Positions 40,505 to 51,358 of a stretch of DNA of 64,000 nucleotides are shown here, piece by piece. Origin of the DNA: Symbiodinium natans (lineage: Eukaryota > Sar > Dinophyceae > Suessiales > Symbiodiniaceae); the NCBI GenBank assembly GCA_905221605.1, contig CAJNDS010002324.1:713501-777500 (forward strand), given 5' to 3'. The notes beneath the pieces were generated by a model. The model had not been told where the DNA came from. It saw only the letters and a list, made by a program, of their open reading frames with translations, and ran no database searches. The translations under genes were made by a program, and so were the position numbers. Numbering within the stretch: the first letter of the stretch is position 1; each line of letters opens with the position of its first letter.

Positions 40505-40622
40505 TAACATCAACCCCAACGATGCAGCGGCTGGGCTTCGCACGCTGGAATAGACCTTGGACAGGGTGCCCAGCATGAACGCCGCCATGACGTAGATGAC
40601 CAGCGACCTGAAGCTCTGTTCA
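40505..40622 (-). CDS. Candidate membrane-protein exon
   Basis: EQSFRSLVIYVMAAFMLGTL then SKVYSSVRSPAAASLGL: one predicted transmembrane helix. Flanked by telomeric repeats on both sides. Confidence 0.5.
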
Positions 40623-40665
40623 AAAAGGGGGTTTAGGGTTTAGGGTTTAGGGTTTAGGGTTCTCA

Positions 40666-40745
40666 AGATTGTGGTTCCTTTGTGGGTGCCCTGAATATAT
40701 CAGGGCCGCCTTATAATCGTAACCCGCAAAGGGGACCATAATTCT
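40666..40745. mobile_element. Foldback element, family K
   Basis: TGGTTCCTTTGTGGGT pairs with AACCCGCAAAGGGGACCA. Confidence 0.8.
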
Positions 40746-40755
40746 CTAAACCCTA

Positions 40756-40930
40756 TACCCCAAAACTAAAACCCTAAAACCTAAACCCCAAAACCCAAAA
40801 ACCCAAAACCCTAAAACCCTAAAACCCTAAAACCCTAAAAACCCAGAAACCCAGAAACCCAGAAACCCTAAAACCCTAAAACCCTAAAACCCTAAAACCC
40901 TAAAACCCTAAAACCCTAAACCCTAAACGC
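40756..40930. repeat. CCCTAAAA-type array
   Basis: Octamer variants CCCTAAAA and CCCAGAAA, then heptamers. Confidence 0.9.
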
Positions 40931-41141
40931 CCTCAGCCCTGCGGCACTCGGGGAGTTTGAGATGAGGCCCCGAGCGGAACTTGCAGCCAGATGAAGAGGA
41001 TGGTGAGACCTGGACTCCCACCATTGCAGACGCTTCCACAAAGGCGGTTTAGGGTTTGTAGGGTTTAGGGTTTAGGGTTTAGGGTTCAGGATTCAGGGTT
41101 CAGGGCAAAAGTTTACGGTTCAGGGTTTGGGATTCTCACCC

Positions 41142-41203
41142 GACGTCAGGCTTCAATCCAAGCTCCGTGCTCTCGAAGAGCGCCTCGGTCGTGAAAGCAT
41201 CTG
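41142..41203 (-). CDS. Candidate exon, unrecognised
   Basis: Acceptor CCCCTCAG|A; DAFTTEALFESTELGLKPDV then GG|GTGAGA, a consensus donor. Confidence 0.45.
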
Positions 41204-41474
41204 AGGGGGTTGTTTAGGGTTTAGGGTTTAGAAAAGTTTCACTTTCGGGTCCCTCCATGAGCTGCTTTCATCATGCAGCCCCTCGCCCGCTAAACGACCG
41301 CCATCTACCGCCGGTACAGGCCGTGCCGTTCAAGCAAGGGGCGAAGGAGTCGAAGGATGAGAAGACCCCGGTGCTCTCGAAGGAGATCTGCATGAAGCGG
41401 GCATGATGTGGCCAGCTCCACACGGTTTAGGGTTTAGGGTTTAGGGTTTTAGGGTTTAGGGTTTAGGGTTTAGG

Positions 41475-41580
41475 CCACTGTCCATAGCCAAACCCTGGGA
41501 CACTTTGACGGACAGCCTTGAGGCCATTGTATGTTCTGGTCCAGAAGGCTCCTGCGTCGTTGAAGACCTTGCTCACACGG
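41475..41580 (-). CDS. Candidate exon, unrecognised
   Basis: VSKVFNDAGAFWTRTYNGLK and AVRQSVPGFGYGQW. Aromatic-rich, good bias; borders a family C foldback (intron) on its 5' side and a telomeric block on its 3' side. Confidence 0.55.
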
Positions 41581-41690
41581 GGGTTTCCGAAATTCGGGGT
41601 ACCCTTCTGGGGGGGGGGGGGGTCCCACATTAGGGATCATAGTATTCGGGGGTATATTCGGGCATTCGGGTACCCCTCCCCATTTTGGGG
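41578..41690. mobile_element. Foldback element, family C copy 4
   Basis: GGGGGTTTCCGAAATTCGGG at the left, TACCCCTCCCCATTTTGGGG at the right, with a G14 tract inside. Confidence 0.7.
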
Positions 41691-41859
41691 AGATGCTCAC
41701 ATCTCATGGCTACAACCTACGCTGCGCGCGGAGCCATGCTAAGGCTTGCTGAGGCCTCGGGCTGCATTTCGCACTTTCTGTGTCCAGCCCCTCTTGGCTC
41801 GGACGGTAACGCATGCGACCTCAGCTCGCGGGATCGGTGCCCGTGTCCGCTGTTGGGTT

Positions 41860-41888
41860 TTTTTTTTTTTTGGGGGGGGGGGGGGGGA
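41860..41888. repeat. Poly-T run joined to poly-G run
   Basis: About 12 T followed by about 17 G. Confidence 0.95.
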
Positions 41889-41999
41889 GCAATAACCGAA
41901 GGTACTGAGAGCAGGGACTTGAGAGTTCGAAGTGCCTGACACCCAGAGTCTGGGCGAATCCTTCTCCATGCGGCAGTAGCCCTGACCAGGCGGCGATGA

Positions 42000-42058
42000 A
42001 GATCATTGATGATGATGATGATGATGATGATGACGATGATGATGATGATTATTATTAG
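42000..42058. repeat. (GAT)n microsatellite
   Basis: Roughly eighteen GAT/GAC/ATT triplets. Confidence 0.95.
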
Positions 42059-42106
42059 CATTTTCGTTACTTGTATTGTATGGCAACTGATGCAGGGACA
42101 CACATA

Positions 42107-42276
42107 TTACTCATGGCTGCGACATTCTTGCCACTCTAAAGGTTGGATCCGGCTTTCAACAGGGTAGGCCTTGTTCGTGTAGGTGATTTTGATGGTCACG
42201 TCAGCGCCGGTCAACCGCAACCTTGCGAAAACGTGTGGACAAAAGTCCGACCCGTGATGGCTGTGATCCTTTCGAG
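42107..42276 (-). CDS. Candidate exon, unrecognised
   Basis: HSHHGSDFCPHVFARLRLTG, ADVTIKITYTNKAYPVESRI and QPLEWQECRSHE: beta-rich, extracellular-looking, one of the most convincing coding pieces in the area. Family not recognised. Could be one gene with other minus exons between 38.4 and 45.2 kb. Confidence 0.55.
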
Positions 42277-42279
42277 TAC

Positions 42280-43090
42280 TCGGGGCCTGCTCCTACATTA
42301 TTAAATATCTAATGTGGTTTTTTGTTGAGGGAATATCGCGGTCTATAAGGGTGTTCCTCGAAATGCCCGTATGGTCAATTCGGGAAAACACCACGGTGCA
42401 ACTGCGCCCGTTTCAGGGAAAGTTGGCTGCTTAACTACTTGCCCCTCCCCCCCGTTTGCTGATCAACTGAGCTTTGGACTCCGATAGGACACCACCTAAA
42501 CCCTACACGTCAAACCCTAAAAAGCAACAAACAGAGACAAACCTCGACGACCTCAGTTGCCGACGCAGGAAACCTGTTTCAAGTTTCGGGTTTAAGGATC
42601 CTGAAACCCTTTAGGGTTTAGGGTTTAGGGAGAATGGTAGTCGGTTCGGATTGTGCTGTGCTCCCAATGCTCTGCTAACATAAACCCAAAATACCCCTAA
42701 AACCTAAACCCTAAACCCCAAACATCATAGGATGGCCAAGGGGCGTTGGCCCCTGGGGGCCGCTGGGCGTGTTGCTTCGCATCACTCCTGAGTGGCACAT
42801 CTTTGGGGAGGGTTTAGGGTTTAGGGTTTAGGGTTTAGGGTTTAGGGTTTAGGGTTTAGGGTTTAGGGTTTAGGGTTTAGGGTTTCAAGCTTAGGGTTTA
42901 GGGTTTAGGGTTTAGGGTTTAGGGTTTAGGGTTTAGGTTTTGGGGTTTAGGGGTATCATACATCATGTGCTCAGATCCTCGGATTTGTATTTTGATCGTT
43001 TGAGACCTGTACTGTTAGATGAAAAAGCATTTGTTTTTCCTTGTCCAATGATTTTGAGACTCCCATTTCTATGATTGACAGGTTTGCTTA
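42280..43090. other. No supported gene
   Basis: Unique sequence with telomeric arrays at 42609-42630 and 42809-42960 (about 20 TTTAGGG units). Confidence 0.5.
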
Positions 43091-43109
43091 TATCATATCA
43101 TACGTGAAA

Positions 43110-43925
43110 TATGGGCAGTTGTTCCTTGGGGGCTTGTTGGGGAGGGGTGCTTTGGAGCAACACGGCGATTTGTGAAAAAGCCAAACATGTCCACCAAGAT
43201 TGGGGTAAAGTTGCTTGGGGGCTTGTTGGGGGGTGCTTGGAAGCAAAACGGCGATTTTGCGAAGGAGCAAAACATGTCAGCCAGGATGCGGGTAAAGTTG
43301 CTGGGGGGCTTGTTGGAGGGCGCTTTGGACAAAAAACCACGATCTTGCGAAGAAGCCACGCATGTCAGCCAGGATTGGGGTAAAGTTGTTTGGGGGCTTG
43401 TTGGGGGGTGCTTTGAAGCAAAACGGCGATTTGGCGAAGAAGCCACACATGTCAGACAAAATTGGGGTAAAGTTGCTTGGGGGCTTGTTGGGGGGGTGCT
43501 TTGGAGAAAAACGGCGATTTTGCGAAGAAGCCAAACCTGTCAGCCAGGATTGGGGTAAAGTTGCTCGGGGGCGTTTTGGAGGGGTGCTTTTGAGCAAAAC
43601 GGCTGTTTTGCAAAGAAGCCAAACCTGTCAGCCAGGATTGGGGTAAAGTTGCTCGGGGGCGTGTTGGAGGGGTGCTTTTGAGCAAAACGGCGATTTTGCA
43701 AAGAAGCCACGCATGTCAGCCAGGATTGGGGTAAAGTTGCTTGGGGGCTTGTTGGAGGGCGCTTTGGAGCAAAACGGCGATTTTGCGAAGAAGCCAAACA
43801 TGTCAGCCAGGATTGGTTTAAAGTTTCTTGGGGGCTTGTTGGGGGCGTGCTTTGGAGCAAAACGGCGATTTTGCGAAGAAGCCAAACATGTCAGCCAGGA
43901 TTGGGGCACACTTGCCTTTGGCGGG
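43110..43925. repeat. 88-bp satellite, ~9 copies
   Basis: Unit landmark CAGGATTGGGGTAAAGTTGC recurs at 43200, 43288, 43376, 43462, 43550, 43639, 43726, 43813 and 43901. Also shared: GCAAAACGGCGATTTTGCGA. Frames stay open because the unit lacks stops; 88 is not a multiple of 3, so the overlapping ORFs are artefacts. Confidence 0.95.
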
Positions 43926-43929
43926 TGCT

Positions 43930-44680
43930 TTAGGGCAAAATGCACCAGTACGAATGAAGGCAGTATGGAGGCTAATTTTTCGCAGGGACATTGCAGGCTG
44001 CACGGATTCCGCGGGCGGAGCCTTCGCGCAGCGTCTGACTCGGGACAGCCGGGCAAAACCAGCCATCACTCGGCGAAAGGATGCTGCCAAGCCTCTCTCT
44101 TCAAAGTTGTAGTATCGGCCATCGAGTAAAAGCCTTCCGGGCACTGCTTGAAAGGTTCATCGGGTTGCAAGTGCCTTCAAGAAGGTGAAGAACGGGGACC
44201 TTTTTCTGTCACTGCTTCTTCCGAAGTCTACGCACGAACCGTGAGGTGGGTGTGGCCAAGCATGGGGGGAAGCTGCTTTCGATGCGCACGCCCTACAGCC
44301 GATAAGCTCTAAAAACCATCTGCTCTATAACCCTGTGCTCCCTAAACACCTCGAGATCTTCAACCGCCCTAAGGTCTCAAGACCGAAAACATCCCCGAAA
44401 TCCTCGACCCCAAAGGCCCTAAACCAAAACACGTGCGCATTGACACGAGGAGGCCCCTAAACCCTAAACCCTTAAACCCTAAACCTGTAGGCCTGGAGTC
44501 ATCATCTCCAAACTCCTCGGCCTGGCCGGCCATCAGCACCTTTCGCAGCAAGTTTTGCCAAGGGCTTCCTAAGGTTTTAGGGTTTCGGGTTTGGGGCCTA
44601 GGGTTTCTGAGGGTTTATCGGGATTTTAGGGCTTACCGGGCGCCTAGGGTTTCTATCGTTTCTGGGGGTTTAACCTTTAG
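43930..44680. other. No supported gene
   Basis: Unique sequence with telomere-type variants from 44440 on. Confidence 0.45.
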
Positions 44681-44681
44681 G

Positions 44682-44790
44682 CCCCCTCCGAAGCTGCTGC
44701 AAAGCCGGCGGAACCACTCTGATAGCCTGCCTGGCCATGACTTGTGACGTCTCCCGTCCTTCTCATACAACCCGCCCCAAAGCATGGCAC
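44682..44790 (-). CDS. Candidate exon, unrecognised
   Basis: LWGGLYEKDGRRHKSWPGRL then SEWFRRLCSSFGGG; good bias; next to a family C foldback. Confidence 0.45.
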
Positions 44791-44800
44791 CAGTAAACAT

Positions 44801-44905
44801 TTGGGGGCTTCCGAAAATAGGGGTACCCTTTTGGGGAAGTACCTTTAAGGGATTCTATTCTATTTGGGGTATAAAAGGGGTACCCTGATTTTGGGAAACG
44901 CCCAA
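44801..44905. mobile_element. Foldback element, family C copy 5
   Basis: TTGGGGGCTTCCGAAAATAG and ATTTTGGGAAACGCCCAA near the ends; GGGGTACCCTTTTGGGG and AAAGGGGTACCCTGA inside. Confidence 0.8.
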
Positions 44906-45094
44906 TTGATTTGCGTCCGGATTCGCCGGCCAAGCAACCAGATGCCAGATTTCAACCCCGTTCCCACCATGAAAAGTCCCTGCAGAACTCTATATTTAAG
45001 GCAGAAACGGCAAAAAAGTCTAAGCCTGGAAAGTCTCAGGGCCCAGAGCCCCATGAACCTGCCTCCTCCATAGGGTTTAGGGTTTAGGGTTTAG

Positions 45095-45195
45095 GGCTTC
45101 CCACCTCTTCCACCGTGAGGCTGATCCTCTCTCCGGGCTCAAAGCGCTTGAGGATGGTCCCAGAATGGTTCAGGAGCACCTTGCAACTTGGAGTC
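45095..45195 (-). CDS. Candidate exon, unrecognised
   Basis: CKVLLNHSGTILKRFEPGER and ISLTVEEVGS; beta-strand pattern with a charged turn, strong bias. 3' side is a telomeric block. Confidence 0.5.
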
Positions 45196-45699
45196 TGAGA
45201 GATGTTATGTTTGAGGTTTAAGGTTCAGGGATGTTTGGGTTCAGGGTTTAGAGTTTAGGGTTTTGGGTTTAGGGTTTGGAGCTTTCAGTATGAACCCTGC
45301 AGACCCTAAACCCGACGTCAGGCCAGCACTTAGGCGAGGGCGGTCGTCACAGGAGCACCCGAAGTGGCAGCACCGTCGCTGCTGCCGACCAAGGTCTCCC
45401 TTCGAGCTCGAGGCTTATGGGGCTGAGGCCCTTGAATCCCTTGAAGCCCTTGAAAGCCCTAAACGCTAAACCCTAAGCCCTTGAAGGCCTAAACCCTAGA
45501 TCCCTAACCCGAAACAGACTTGCTACTTACCACTTTTTAAAAAACTTCATAGCTCGAATGAGAAGGAGCCAGAACTGGAGCGCGAAACCTTTAGGCAACA
45601 AAGCTCGATGGCCCCATTTTTGCAATTGGGCTAACAACGATCTGAGTCAAACAAGATTGGCCTCCCGACAGCCTGAAATGTTGAACATACCCGCAAAAA

Positions 45700-45889
45700 T
45701 CCGATCTTGGCATGTATGTTGAATTACCGGACCCCAGCTGGCCCATGGGCATTTTACGGCCTCAATTCTTCAAAGAACCTGCCAAAATCCATTTGTTGAG
45801 CTGTGAAGATGCATTTTGGTGTGTTTCTTTGAGTTCCCGAACCCCAGCTGGCCCATGCGGCTTCCATTCTTTTGTAAAAACAACTCCCC

Positions 45890-45921
<32 letters not shown>

Positions 45922-48420
45922 GCGGTTTTTAAGAGCTTGGAGATCAAGTCCAACCCCAATTATCCCCAATCGGATGATTGGGGTTAGGAAGGACCAGGAA
46001 CCCCAATCAACTAGTTTTGTCCACGGCACGGTAACCAACTTGATGATTTCGGTGTTATTTTCACAAAACAGTGAAGCCGCGTGGGCCAGCTGGGGTTCGG
46101 GAACTTCAGAAAACACACACCAAAATGCACTTTTCAAAGCTCAAACAATGGATTTGGGCTGGTTACCGACTTGATCCCCCATCCCAGGGCCGAACTTTGC
46201 CAACAACCTGCCAAAAATCGTTTTTTGAACTGAGACAAATGCATTTTGCGCACGTATTTTAAGTTCCGGGACCCCAGCTGGCACATGAAGTTCCCGGACC
46301 CCAGCTGGCACATGGCCATCTTACAGCCTCAATTCTTGAAAGAACCTACCAAAATCCATTTTGTGTGTTTGCGAAAAATACCGTTTGGCATGCATTTTAA
46401 GTTCCCAGCTGGCACATGGGCATCTTACGGCCTCAATTCTTGAAAGAGCCGGCCAAAATCCATTTTTTCAGCTTCGAAAAATGACATTTTGGCATGTATT
46501 TTGAGCCCCCGGACCTCAGCTGGCCTGTGGGCAGCTTACGGCCACAATTCTTGAAAGAATCCATTTTTTGAGACCGAAAAATCTATTTTGGCAGGTTTTT
46601 GCAAGAATTGAGGCCGTAAGTTGTCCGTGTGCCAAGCGCAAACCGGTAACTCAGAAATACCAGAAATACCTGCCAAAATCGTTTTTTCACAGGCCGAAAA
46701 ATCGATTTTGGCAGGTTTTTGCAAGAATTGAGGCTGTAAGAAGCCCATCTGCCAACCGCAAACCGGCAACTCAGAAAGACGTGCCGAAATCGATTTTTCG
46801 CAGGCCGAAAAATCGATTTTGGCAAGGTTTTTTGGGTTTGGCGCTTGGCTGGGTTTGGGGCTCAAGTCGGCCCCCGCGGACAACAAAAGTCGATATTTGG
46901 GGTTCCAAATTCCCAACCCCAATTATCCCCAATCCCGGGCGGGATTGGGGATAATTGGGGTTCCCAACCCCCAACCCCCATTATCAACTCAGTTGCTTTC
47001 GGCTCTTCGCGAAGAGGCCAAGGCAATTGAGTTGATAATGGGGGTTGGGGGTTGGGAACCCCAATTATCCCCAATCCCGCCCGGGATTGGGGATAATTGG
47101 GGTTGGGAATTTGGAACCCCAAATATCGACTTTTGTTGTCCGCGGGGGCCGACTTGAGCCCCAACCCCAACCAAGCGCCAAACGTAAAAAACCGTGCCAA
47201 AATCGATTTTTTGGCCTGCGAAAAATTGATTTCGGCACGTCTTTCTGAGTTGCCGGTTTGCGGTTGGCACATGGGCCTCTTACGGCCTCAATTCTTGCAA
47301 AAACCTGCCAACATCGATTTTTCGGCCTGCGAAAGATCGATTTTGGCACGTATTTCTGAGTTACCGGTTTCCGGTTGGCACATGGGCATCTTACGGACTC
47401 AATTCTTGATAAACCTGCCAAAATCGATTTTTCGGCCTGCGAAAAATCGATTTTGGCACGTATTTCCGAGTTACCGGTTTGCACTTTTCACATGGGCAAC
47501 TTACGGCCTCAATTCTTGCAAAGACCTGCCAAAATCGATTTTTCGACCTGCGAACAATCGATTTGGCATGTATTTCCGAGTTACTGGTTTCCGGTTGGCA
47601 CATGGGCATCTTACGGACTCAATTCTTGAAAAAGCCTGCCCAAAATCGATTTTTTGAGCTTCGAAAAATGCGTTTTGGCATGTCTTTTGGAGCCCGAACC
47701 TCAGCTGGCCCATGGGCATCTTACAGCCTCAATTCTTGAAAGAGCCCAAAATCGATTGTTTGAGCTGCGAAAAATGCGTTGTCGCATGTATTTTGAGTTC
47801 CTGGACCCCGGCTGGCACATGGGCATCTTACGGCCGCAATTCTTGAAAGAACCTGCCAAAATCATTGCTGTTGAGCTTTGCAAAATGCATTTTGGTGTGT
47901 ATTTTGAGTTATCTTACAGCCTGAATTCTTGAAAGAGCCTGCCAAAATCAACTTTTTGAGCTGCGCAAAATGCGTTTTGGCATGTGTCGTAAGTTCTCAG
48001 ACCTCAGCTGGCCCATGGGCATCTTACGCAATTCTTGAGATCCTTGTTGTTGAGCTTTGCAAAAATGCATTTGGTGTGTATATATTGAGTTCCCGAACCC
48101 CAGCTGGCACATGGGCCCATGGGCATCTGACAGCCTGAATTCTTGCATCTTGCAGCCTGAATTCTTGCATCTTCCAGCCTGAATTCTTGAAAGAACCTGC
48201 CGAAATCCATTGTTTTTGTTAGCTTCCAACGCGTTCTGGCATGCATTGTAACTTCCCGGACCTCAGCTGGCCCATGGGCATCTTATGGCCTTAATGCTTG
48301 AAAGAACTTGCCAACATCCAGTTTTTGGGCTTTGAAAATGCATCTTGGTGTGTTTGTTTTTGAGGTTCCCAAAATCCAGCTGGCCCATTGTTTTTTAAAG
48401 TTCCTCAAATCCCAGCTTTG
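45700..48420. repeat. ~111-bp satellite
   Basis: Unit with GGCATCTTACGGCCTCAATT, CTTGAAAGAACCTGCCAAAA, GAGCTGCGAAAAATGCATTT and TGAGTTCCCGGACCCCAGCT; first two units start at 45736 and 45847. About 20 units. Units at 46565-46800 are inverted. All ORFs here are repeat translations. Confidence 0.95.
46565..47455. repeat. ~0.9-kb palindrome inside the satellite
   Basis: Symmetry axis at about 47009 in CTCTTCGCGAAGAG. Arms of ~440 bp match outward through GTTGATAATGGGGGTTGGGG, GGGATTGGGGATAATTGGGG and satellite units. Each arm has its own hairpin (46913-46962 and 47061-47110). Confidence 0.9.
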
Positions 48421-48424
48421 GACC

Positions 48425-48885
48425 CTCAAATTGCACAACACAGGATCAAGGGGACACTAAAACCAATATTAAATGAAGTTTTCTTGCTTTGCCCACTGAC
48501 CCCTTAAATAGCGAGTCTGCGAAACCCTGAAAATAGGCTCTACAAGTAGGAGTTTAGGGGACCCTTCAGGGCATTTCTTGAGCTTCGGTTCGGTGAGCTG
48601 GCTTGATCACGCAGACCTGCCTAGGTCCACCAATGAGGTCGTCTGGCCGGACTGCGTAGTAGTTGTGACCTTAGGGTTTAGGGTTTAGGGTTTAGGGTTT
48701 AAGGTTTAAGGCCAACCGGGATCAAGAGCATCATAATCCCTTAAGGGACTATGTACGGCGTAGTTTTAGGGACTATGCAGAGAGTTTAGAATTTGCCAAG
48801 TGATTAACCCTTAATTGCCAAGCTATGAACCCTTAACGGATCTAGAAGGGCTACTAGTAGGAGGCATCGGAGTCTTTCGTGCTAA
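48425..48885. other. No supported gene
   Basis: Unique sequence, one TTTAGGG block (48672-48705) and a possible foldback around CCCTTAAGGGACTATG (48740-48785). Confidence 0.45.
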
Positions 48886-49093
48886 CCCCTAAACCCTATA
48901 AACCCTAAACCCTAAACCCAACCCTAAACCCTAAACCCTAAACCCTGAACCCTGAACCCTGAACCCTAAACCCTAAACCCTAAACCCTAAACCCTAAACC
49001 CTAACCCTAAACCCTAAACCCTAAACCCTAAACCCTAAACCCTAAACCCTAAACCCTAAACCCTAAACCCTAAACCCTAAACCCTAAACCCTA
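48886..49093. repeat. Longest CCCTAAA array
   Basis: About 29 heptamers with few variants (CCCTGAA, CCCTAA). Confidence 0.95.
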
Positions 49094-49465
49094 GCCTAAG
49101 GCTCGGCTTAGGGCTCACGTTGCAGAACAGGTGCTGAAGGCCAGCTTCATGCTCTCAATGCCGGGCACATAGTGATAACTGCACAGAGCAGACTGGCGCA
49201 CTTTGAGGGGTTAGGGTTTAGGATTTAGGGTTAGGGTTTATGGTTTAGGGTTTAGTGCCGTACTTGAGTTTTAGGGGAGCTGGTCTTGCATCACCACTCA
49301 TGAACCTCCACGCAAGAGGCTCACCAAGCAGGAGCCTGGGCTCTGCAGTGTCGTGCAGGCTGTGCATCATGACGTCCTGCAGCTGCAGCCTATCCACCTC
49401 ACACCCCTATCTTCTCGCGTAACCCCCTGTACCCCTCAAAAGGTGCTACTACAAATACGAGTATT

Positions 49466-49532
49466 TTCCCAAATAGGGGTACCCCTTTTCTACCCCAAAT
49501 CGAATAGAATCCCCCCCAATTCGGAAACCCCC
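49466..49532. mobile_element. Foldback remnant, family C copy 6
   Basis: TTTCCCAAATAGGGGTACCC and CCCAATTCGGAAACCCCCG; reverse orientation to copies 1 and 2. Confidence 0.6.
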
Positions 49533-49534
49533 GT

Positions 49535-50020
49535 ACTGGCCCGCGAGTGGGAGCTGAGATTCCCGGTTTCTAAAGATGGAAAGGTTACCCTGGGCAAAAC
49601 CATGCCCTCGCATCCTAGAGCCCTGTTAAGGAATAGAGCTCAACACAGATTCCGGAAAACCCCCATTTTTTTCGACCTTGTGTTGTCTACCTAAGGCGGG
49701 AGGGGGGGGCTGGGGGGGGGGGTAGGGGAGGGGGGTGGGGGGGTGGTGCAGGGGGAGGGGGGGTACCCGGCTCTCTGAAAATCTTCGCCCTCCAGCCTCC
49801 ACCCGCACAAATGCTGACAGCTGCGCAAAAAAACGACGCTGGTCAAGGCCGGTCCGAAAAGAAGGTGGGGATGAAAGTCCCAGACGGTGAGTCCCTCAGT
49901 GTGCGGTTTTGGATGTACAGGGTTTAGAGTTTACGGTTTTAGGGTTTAGGGTCTAAGGTTTAGGGTCTAAGGTTTAGGGTTTGTGAGGAGGTTTTGAGTT
50001 TAGGGTTAAGGAGGCTTGTA
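49535..50020. other. No supported gene
   Basis: Contains a G-rich tract (49695-49765) and degenerate telomeric variants. Confidence 0.5.
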
Positions 50021-50022
50021 GA

Positions 50023-50182
50023 GGATTTCTTGAGCATCTACAAGCGGTTTATGGGGGACCGGTGGGATATCAAGGTACAAAGGATCAGGGCGGCCAGGCA
50101 AGCAGGTCCTTCTCAATCCTGGGCCTCCGACATACTCATCTCTGCCTCGTTCATGCAGGCCTTATTCATGCCGCCTCAGTGA
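50023..50182 (+). CDS. Candidate exon, unrecognised
   Basis: EDFLSIYKRFMGDRWDIK then either AAG|GTACAA as donor (50074) or on through SWASDILISASFMQALFMPP to a TGA. Strong bias. Confidence 0.5.
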
Positions 50183-50224
50183 GCGGAACCCTAAACCCTA
50201 AACCCTAAACCCTAAACTGGAGCC

Positions 50225-50395
50225 CTGGCAATGCTCCATGCAGATGGCTAAGCTGGGCGATCTGCCTGCTTCGTGGCAAAGATGCGTACAGTGAATGTCG
50301 GTGTAGTTGAAGCCTTGGGGGCAACCGCATCTCAGCTCCCCTCTTTGATGCGGCAAGATCTCATCAGCATATCAGCACGAGCACGAATGTTGCAC
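50225..50395 (-). CDS. Candidate Cys-rich, EGF-like exon
   Basis: ELRCGCPQGFNYTDIHCTHL and CHEAGRSPSLAICMEHC: C.CP.GF...D..C...C spacing resembles EGF/tenascin-type modules. Upstream frame QSPEPEICWCNIRARAD (to ~50450) is offset by one base at a GGGG run. Secreted or membrane protein likely. Confidence 0.5.
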
Positions 50396-50593
50396 CAACA
50401 AATTTCCGGCTCCGGACTTTGTCCTCCGTCATAGAAGGTATATCCGAACCTTGCGCACGGCCGTGGTGGGATATACGAGTTTTAGGGCGGGAAGCAAATT
50501 CTGAAAGGCTGACGGCTTCTTCACGTCCCCAACCGGGGGTCGCGCTCCGACGGCTGCGTGCAAAAGGGCTTGCTCCTGCGCAGCTCTCACACA

Positions 50594-50706
50594 GGGTTTA
50601 GGGTTTAGGGTTAGGGTTTAGGGTTTATAGGGTTTATAGGGTTTATAGGGTTTAGGGTTTAGGGTTTAGGGTTTGGGGTTTAGGGTTTAGGGTTTAGGGT
50701 TTAGGG
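50594..50706. repeat. TTTAGGG/TTTATAGGG array
   Basis: Mixed hepta- and nonamer units, as in the MORN intron. Confidence 0.9.
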
Positions 50707-51130
50707 CGCCAGTCCGGGCCTCAACCTAGCCCCGGAGAAGATGAGTCCAACCCTACCACATGGAAAATGGTTCAGAATGGAACTCTGAGTCCTGTCTGCT
50801 TCCATGGCCATGGAGGCTTCTGCAGCAGACAGGCCCGATGCGAACCTGGCACGGCAGAGTCCACGCGTGCGACGTCCGGTTTGTCGTGAAACCTGTGCAA
50901 AATACGGGAAAGTGCCGTGCTCATCGCTGACTCTTACGAAGATCGTCCCCACAACCGGATGGTCTCGGACTAATTCTGGTGAAGGACTCGGCTGAATGAA
51001 GAGAGAGGCCGGCACGCACATGTGGCCAACAAGAAATGTCTGAACAGGCCGGCAGGGCGGCAGCATTGAGGCAACGCCCTTGACCTGCAGAACGTGGTGC
51101 ACAGCAAGCAGAACATTCAAAGGCAGGAAC
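50707..51130 (-). CDS. Candidate exon(s), unrecognised
   Basis: Minus strand LNVLLAVHHVLQVKGVASML, PSPELVRDHPVVGTIFVRVS and DEHGTFPYFAQVSRQTGRR. Hydrophobic start. Outside the tandem array that begins at ~51265. Not identified. Confidence 0.4.
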
Positions 51131-51241
51131 CAAAACAGAGAGCCCTAAACCCTAAACTACTCTAAACTCTAAACCCTAAACCCTCAACCCTAAACTACTC
51201 TAAACACTAAACCCTAAACCCTCAACCCTAAACGCTCTTGA

Positions 51242-51358
51242 TCACTGCTTCGAGCTGTGAGCTGAGCCCCGGACGGGTGTCTGAATGGCATACTGCTCCA
51301 GTTCAACGAACCGCCAGAGGAAGACGAGCCAAGTAAAGAGAACCAGAAACCAGTACCT
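51242..51358 (-). CDS. Copy 0 terminal exon with read-through C-terminus
   Basis: Acceptor CGGAG|AGG; RYWFLVLFTWLVFLWRFVEL then EQYAIQTPVRGSAHSSKQ and TGA. In copies A and B the GTAGGC donor after GAGCA is used instead; here it is GTATGC and no tail exon follows. Confidence 0.55.
   Translation of the reverse strand, partial: RYWFLVLFTWLVFLWRFVELEQYAIQTPVRGSAHSSKQ

Noticed and set aside
43110-43925. CRISPR array
   Set aside because: 88-bp units are contiguous with no unique spacers; the context is eukaryotic.
46536-47657. Proteins of 128-186 residues on both strands
   Set aside because: The same peptides occur on both strands because of the palindrome; they are satellite translations.
48886-49093. 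Chromosome end (true telomere)
   Set aside because: Unique sequence continues on both sides and orientations alternate along the window.
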